Position numbers and translations under genes: made by a program
Assembly (NCBI GenBank): GCA_003173995.1
Contig: PRDT01000058.1
Coordinates: forward strand, 1-8,647
Length of the DNA: 8,647 nt
Source: Candidatus Levyibacteriota bacterium
Lineage (GTDB): Bacteria; Patescibacteriota; Microgenomatia; Levybacterales; UBA12049
Reading direction: 5' to 3'
In this document: in pieces, positions 6,257 through 8,647 of the stretch
Layout: each line of letters opens with the position of its first letter
How positions within the stretch are numbered: position 1 is the stretch's first letter
The notes under the pieces: model-generated
Told to the model about the DNA's origin: nothing
Seen by the model: the letters and a program-made list of their open reading frames with translations, nothing else
The model's database searches: none

Positions 6257-7393
6257 CTAGTAGTTCTCCCCTGCATTGGTAATGAGGACATCGTGAGGAT
6301 GTGACTCAGAAAGAGATGCCTGGGTAATTTGGATAAATTTAGCCTTCTCTGTAAGTTCTTTTAGATTTTCTGCTCCTACATAAAAAAGTCCTGATTTCAT
6401 ACCCCCAACCGCTTGATCTACTAATTGCTGCACTGTTCCTTTGACTGGTACCAATCCTTCAACACCTTCTGCAACCAGTACTCTATCCTTATAGTCTTTG
6501 CCATGGAATTCGCCTTCTGATTTGATTTTGGCACCAGCCTGCATAGCACCAATAGATCCCATACCACGATACTCTTTAAACACATATTCTTCTTTATTAT
6601 CCTGAAGAATGCTCTTAAAACGTGCAGGCACATGATCTTTCTTCAGCGTTACTTTCTTACCAGGTGCTTCTTGAGTTGAAGCAAAGTAGCTTCCCATCAT
6701 AACACTTCCTGCTCCAAGAGCTAAGGCCTTAACCATATCCCCAGAATATTTAATTCCTCCATCAGCTATAACAGGAATATCATGCTCATTCCCCACCTTT
6801 ACTGTCTCCATGAGTGCTGTTACTTGCGGTACTCCCATGCCTGAAATAATACGTGTTGTACAAATAGCGCCTGGCCCCATGCCAACCCTGAGTCCATCTG
6901 CTCCAGCTTCAATAAGTGCTTTTGCACCATCTGCTGTTGCGAGACTTCCTGCTATAACATCCACATCAGGAAAATGAGATTTAATATATTTTGTTGCTTC
7001 AATAACAGACTTTGTGTAACCATGGGCACTATCAACGACAATAACCGGAATACCCACATTAACGAGTGCCTCCACTCTTTCTTCAAATCCTTTTGCTGCT
7101 CCAACTGCTGCACCTACAAGTAATTTTTGATGTAAAACTTTTCGTACTTCTTCAACTTGCTGCTCGATAGTCAAATTACGATGGATAATGCCAATACCAC
7201 CTAATTTGGCAAGAGCAATTGCAAGCTCTGACTCTGTGACTGTATCCATAGGAGACGCAACAAGTGGCAAATCAATATCGATATGACGAGTAAGGCGAGT
7301 CTTCAAAGAAATATCCGATCGAGAGAAGCCAGCATAACCAGGAAGAAGAAGAATGTCATCAAAGGTGAGGCCAAGAGGAAATATGTTTTCCAT
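6257..7393 (-). CDS. guaB: IMP dehydrogenase lacking CBS domains
   Basis: This enzyme oxidises IMP to XMP with NAD+, the step before GuaA. The 378 residues compare with about 490 in typical bacterial enzymes. The difference is the absent Bateman (twin-CBS) module: GIIHRNLTIEQQ (68-79) runs straight into LLVGAAVG (91-98), where the insert normally sits. The core is intact: TFDDILLLP (10-18), PMDTVTE (49-55), VDSAHG (120-125), GPGAICTTR with catalytic Cys178, ADGGIK (210-215) and YRGMGSIGAM (275-284). The flap is full length for an IMPDH (24 residues between GAM and EGVEG), but the usual catalytic Arg-Tyr pair is not evident; EGEFHGKDY occupies that part. GNVAT is replaced by GSLAT (149-153). 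The flap length argues against GMP reductase, but XMP-forming activity is not proven. Lacking CBS domains, it should lack their nucleotide regulation. The gene has its own promoter and its ATG lies 5 bases after the -10 box. Confidence 0.92.
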   Translation of the reverse strand: MENIFPLGLTFDDILLLPGYAGFSRSDISLKTRLTRHIDIDLPLVASPMDTVTESELAIALAKLGGIGIIHRNLTIEQQVEEVRKVLHQKLLVGAAVGAAKGFEERVEALVNVGIPVIVVDSAHGYTKSVIEATKYIKSHFPDVDVIAGSLATADGAKALIEAGADGLRVGMGPGAICTTRIISGMGVPQVTALMETVKVGNEHDIPVIADGGIKYSGDMVKALALGAGSVMMGSYFASTQEAPGKKVTLKKDHVPARFKSILQDNKEEYVFKEYRGMGSIGAMQAGAKIKSEGEFHGKDYKDRVLVAEGVEGLVPVKGTVQQLVDQAVGGMKSGLFYVGAENLKELTEKAKFIQITQASLSESHPHDVLITNAGENY

Positions 7394-7398
7394 AATAT

Positions 7399-7428
7399 AT
7401 GATACACGGAAACCACTTTTACTGTCAA
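7399..7428 (-). promoter_or_regulatory. guaB promoter, likely giving a leaderless transcript
   Basis: The minus strand has a perfect TTGACA (7423-7428), an 18-base spacer and TATCAT (7399-7404; 5/6). Five bases (ATATT) lie between it and the ATG at 7393. The whole promoter fits in the 35-base gap after the folA stop, so guaB can be transcribed independently of folA. Confidence 0.7.
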
Positions 7429-7947
7429 CTATTTTTCAAGTGTCAGAAAAGTATATTTGAGACCTTTATATTCGCTATCCATTCGCTCAAGTACTTTATC
7501 AAAGCCAGTATATTCTGGGAAAAATGCATCTGCCCCTTCTACATCTAAGTCAACAAGTGTTAAATATAACCGCTCAACTACTTTCATTCCAGCCGTAAAG
7601 ATACTTCCTCCTCCACCAATAATTATTTCTTCAGGCTCGACTTCTTTTGCTTTTTCTAAAGCCTCATCAAATGAATGGGCAACAAGACAATTATCTTGGT
7701 GCGCTTGATACGACATATCAGAGGTGACAATAATATATATTCTTCCTGGAAGAGGCTTCCCACTTTTCTCATAATATCCGGCAAGTGACTCAAATGTCTT
7801 TCGACCCATGATAATAGTGTGATTAGTAGATTTTTCCTTAAAACGTAGCAAATCAGGCGTTATATGCCAAGGAATTCTATTTTCTTTACCAATGACACGA
7901 TTTTTTGCCATTGCTGCAACAATACTAATCCGAGGATTACTCTGCAT
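7429..7947 (-). CDS. folA: Dihydrofolate reductase
   Basis: DHFR reduces dihydrofolate to tetrahydrofolate with NADPH, supporting thymidylate and purine synthesis in the cytosol. The 172 residues match the bacterial norm. Visible signatures are ISIVAAMAKNRVIG (7-20, the Met20-loop region), PWHITPD with Trp27 and the catalytic acid Asp32 (equivalents of E. coli Trp22 and Asp27), TIIMGRKTFESL (44-55) with the NADPH-binding GRKT, and IIIGGGGSIF (108-117), the second cofactor loop. No key residue is missing. No thymidylate synthase is in view. The gene overlaps the upstream Nudix gene by 11 bases and is almost certainly co-transcribed with it. It is the only gene here with a clear Shine-Dalgarno sequence, which supports the chosen ATG. 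Confidence 0.97.
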   Translation of the reverse strand: MQSNPRISIVAAMAKNRVIGKENRIPWHITPDLLRFKEKSTNHTIIMGRKTFESLAGYYEKSGKPLPGRIYIIVTSDMSYQAHQDNCLVAHSFDEALEKAKEVEPEEIIIGGGGSIFTAGMKVVERLYLTLVDLDVEGADAFFPEYTGFDKVLERMDSEYKGLKYTFLTLEK

Positions 7948-8374
7948 AGTCCTCCTCTAAAAATGAGACAGCTGCACTTACAGCTTCTTTCACGTTGGGA
8001 AGAAGTTGAAAGTCATCCAATTTCTCAAGAGCTATCCATTCTGGTGTTGTCTCTTCAGTGGTATGTAATTCTCCTGAAAAATCCATTGCAACAAAAATAG
8101 TCATCGTATAGGTTTTCATACTTCCATCTTTTCTTTGAATCTCTGCTGTATATTCATTCCGAGCAAATGGATAGACATCTTCTGGTCGAACTGACAAACC
8201 AGTCTCTTCTTGCAACTCTCGCATTGCAGCAGTGAGCATATCTTCATGCTCTTCAAGACGTCCACCAGGAATTCCATAGACACCAGTTATATGTCCTGCA
8301 CTTTCGCCATGCTTCACAAGACAAACACTTTTGTCTTTAAAAACCAAAATATGTGCTGTTACAATTGCTTCCAT
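7937..8374 (-). CDS. Nudix hydrolase
   Basis: Nudix enzymes cleave nucleoside diphosphates linked to another group, releasing a phosphate-containing product. Residues 38-60 form a perfect Nudix box (G-x5-E-x7-REUxEExGU): Gly38, Glu44, Arg52-Glu53, Glu56-Glu57, Gly59, Leu60. The family GxPGG element (GIPGG, 34-38) precedes it. The 145 residues are a single compact domain without extensions. The substrate cannot be read from sequence. The neighbours (folA, guaB, an ITPase-like gene) make nucleotide-pool cleaning of the MutT type plausible, but dihydroneopterin triphosphate hydrolysis in folate metabolism is an alternative given the overlap with folA. The ATG is 14 bases from the end of the upstream NlpC/P60-like gene and eight bases after a TGATATACT extended -10 element. 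No Shine-Dalgarno sequence is seen. Confidence 0.93.
   Translation of the reverse strand: MEAIVTAHILVFKDKSVCLVKHGESAGHITGVYGIPGGRLEEHEDMLTAAMRELQEETGLSVRPEDVYPFARNEYTAEIQRKDGSMKTYTMTIFVAMDFSGELHTTEETTPEWIALEKLDDFQLLPNVKEAVSAAVSFLEEDYAE
7951..7956 (-). promoter_or_regulatory. Strong Shine-Dalgarno sequence before folA
   Basis: The minus strand reads AGAGGAGG, then ACT, then the folA ATG at 7947. The AGGAGG core lies inside the coding region of the preceding Nudix gene. The 3-base spacing is short for this motif, but pairing of the upstream GAGG part would give a more usual distance. The motif fits translation of an operon-internal gene and contrasts with the SD-less promoter-proximal genes. 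Confidence 0.7.
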
Positions 8375-8382
8375 CGATATTG

Positions 8383-8391
8383 AGTATATCA
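8383..8391 (-). promoter_or_regulatory. Possible extended -10 promoter for the Nudix-folA pair
   Basis: The minus strand reads TGATATACT (8383-8391), which matches an extended -10 element with TATACT at 8383-8388, eight bases before the Nudix ATG. No convincing -35 box exists 16-18 bases upstream. The TGA of the upstream gene's stop codon is part of the element. Read-through from the upstream gene is equally possible. Confidence 0.45.
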
Positions 8392-8647
8392 GATATCATA
8401 CTGCACCCCGTGTAAATTTCTCCATCTTCCTTTTTGTATTGCGAGTCTTTTAAATCCAATAGGATTGTGAGCAAAGACTTGTGGATGACGCCTGGGAGTA
8501 TCAGGACAAATCCGCTCTAGTGCATCGGGCAACCTATCAATCATAACCACGGTATTATCTTTTCCTGGAGCGTGCACGTATTCATTTTCTGAGATCATAA
8601 TGCCAACATGAGAAGGATATGTCCCATCACTACTAAAAAATACCAAG
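8389..8647 (-). CDS. NlpC/P60-like protein, C-terminal part (partial)
   Basis: An open minus-strand frame enters from the right edge, with about 85 residues visible before the stop. It begins LVFFSSDG, typical of the GDLVFF strand in NlpC/P60 cysteine peptidases. SHVGIMISENEYVHAPG follows, with the family's catalytic-type His (SHVGI) and the conserved HAPG; a hydrophobic VVMIDRL segment matches the next strand. Such domains usually hydrolyse peptide bonds in cell-wall peptidoglycan outside the membrane, or act as amidases/acyltransferases. The nucleophilic Cys and any signal peptide would lie beyond the window, so activity and location cannot be judged. A TTG at the very edge is probably an internal Leu codon, not a start. 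The C-terminus is Arg/Lys-rich (KRLAIQKGRWR). The Nudix gene starts 14 bases downstream, so the two may be co-transcribed. Confidence 0.75.
   Translation of the reverse strand, partial: LVFFSSDGTYPSHVGIMISENEYVHAPGKDNTVVMIDRLPDALERICPDTPRRHPQVFAHNPIGFKRLAIQKGRWRNLHGVQYDI

Noticed and set aside
6257..7393. GMP reductase (guaC) instead of IMP dehydrogenase
   Set aside because: The flap between GAM and EGVEG is 24 residues, as in IMPDHs and longer than in GMP reductases, and it lies near guaA. The missing Arg-Tyr pair keeps a small doubt, reported as a finding.
8644..8646. TTG at the right edge as the start of a complete 85-residue gene
   Set aside because: The residues that follow are the internal LVFF strand of the NlpC/P60 fold, whose catalytic Cys must lie upstream. 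The gene is truncated by the window edge.
1..8647. CRISPR array, tRNA/rRNA genes, transposase or toxin-antitoxin pair
   Set aside because: No regularly spaced repeats, no RNA gene signatures and no transposase or toxin motifs were seen on either strand.

Overview
This is bacterial DNA, moderately AT-rich and very tightly packed. Ten protein-coding features fill almost all of it, and no gap between genes exceeds about 85 bases. The DNA is bacterial because most genes are preceded by sigma70-type promoters; one matches the consensus perfectly (TTGACA, 17-base spacer, TATAAT). The compact layout, an IMP dehydrogenase without CBS domains, an unusual adenosine deaminase relative and several unrecognised short proteins remind me of Patescibacteria/CPR genomes such as Microgenomates. 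That placement is an inference; no rRNA or other taxonomic marker is present.

Layout from left to right. (1) Positions 1-1381, minus: an ITPase/HAM1-type nucleotide pyrophosphatase domain joined to at least 260 residues I do not recognise, running off the left edge. (2) 1441-2958, minus: guaA, GMP synthase. (3) 2980-3516, minus: unknown 178-residue protein. (4) 3591-4619, plus: adenosine deaminase-like protein, divergent from (3). (5) 4610-5182, minus: unknown 190-residue protein, converging on and overlapping the end of (4). (6) About 5225-5272, plus: a degenerate second copy of the deaminase C-terminus. (7) 5266-6210, minus: unknown 314-residue protein, converging on that remnant. (8) 6257-7393, minus: guaB, CBS-less IMP dehydrogenase. 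(9) 7429-7947 and 7937-8374, minus: folA (dihydrofolate reductase) and a Nudix hydrolase, overlapping by 11 bases. (10) 8389-8647, minus: C-terminal part of an NlpC/P60-like protein entering from the right edge.

The recognisable enzymes form a purine theme. The deaminase relative could supply hypoxanthine-type compounds, GuaB converts IMP to XMP and GuaA converts XMP to GMP. The ITPase-like and Nudix proteins would remove aberrant nucleotides, including those expected as by-products of IMP and XMP pools. DHFR serves one-carbon and thymidylate metabolism. Three proteins of unknown function are interleaved. They are rich in arginine and very poor in lysine, unlike the lysine-rich enzymes beside them.

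The most notable signals are these. Nearly every gene has its own promoter, with the -10 box only 5-10 bases from the start codon, which implies leaderless or near-leaderless mRNAs; folA, inside an operon, instead has a Shine-Dalgarno sequence. The 3' end of the deaminase gene is duplicated 656 bases downstream, bracketing the 190-residue gene. Three purine enzymes show substitutions at positions expected to contact substrate or carry out catalysis. No tRNA, rRNA, CRISPR array, insertion sequence or convincing intrinsic terminator was found.
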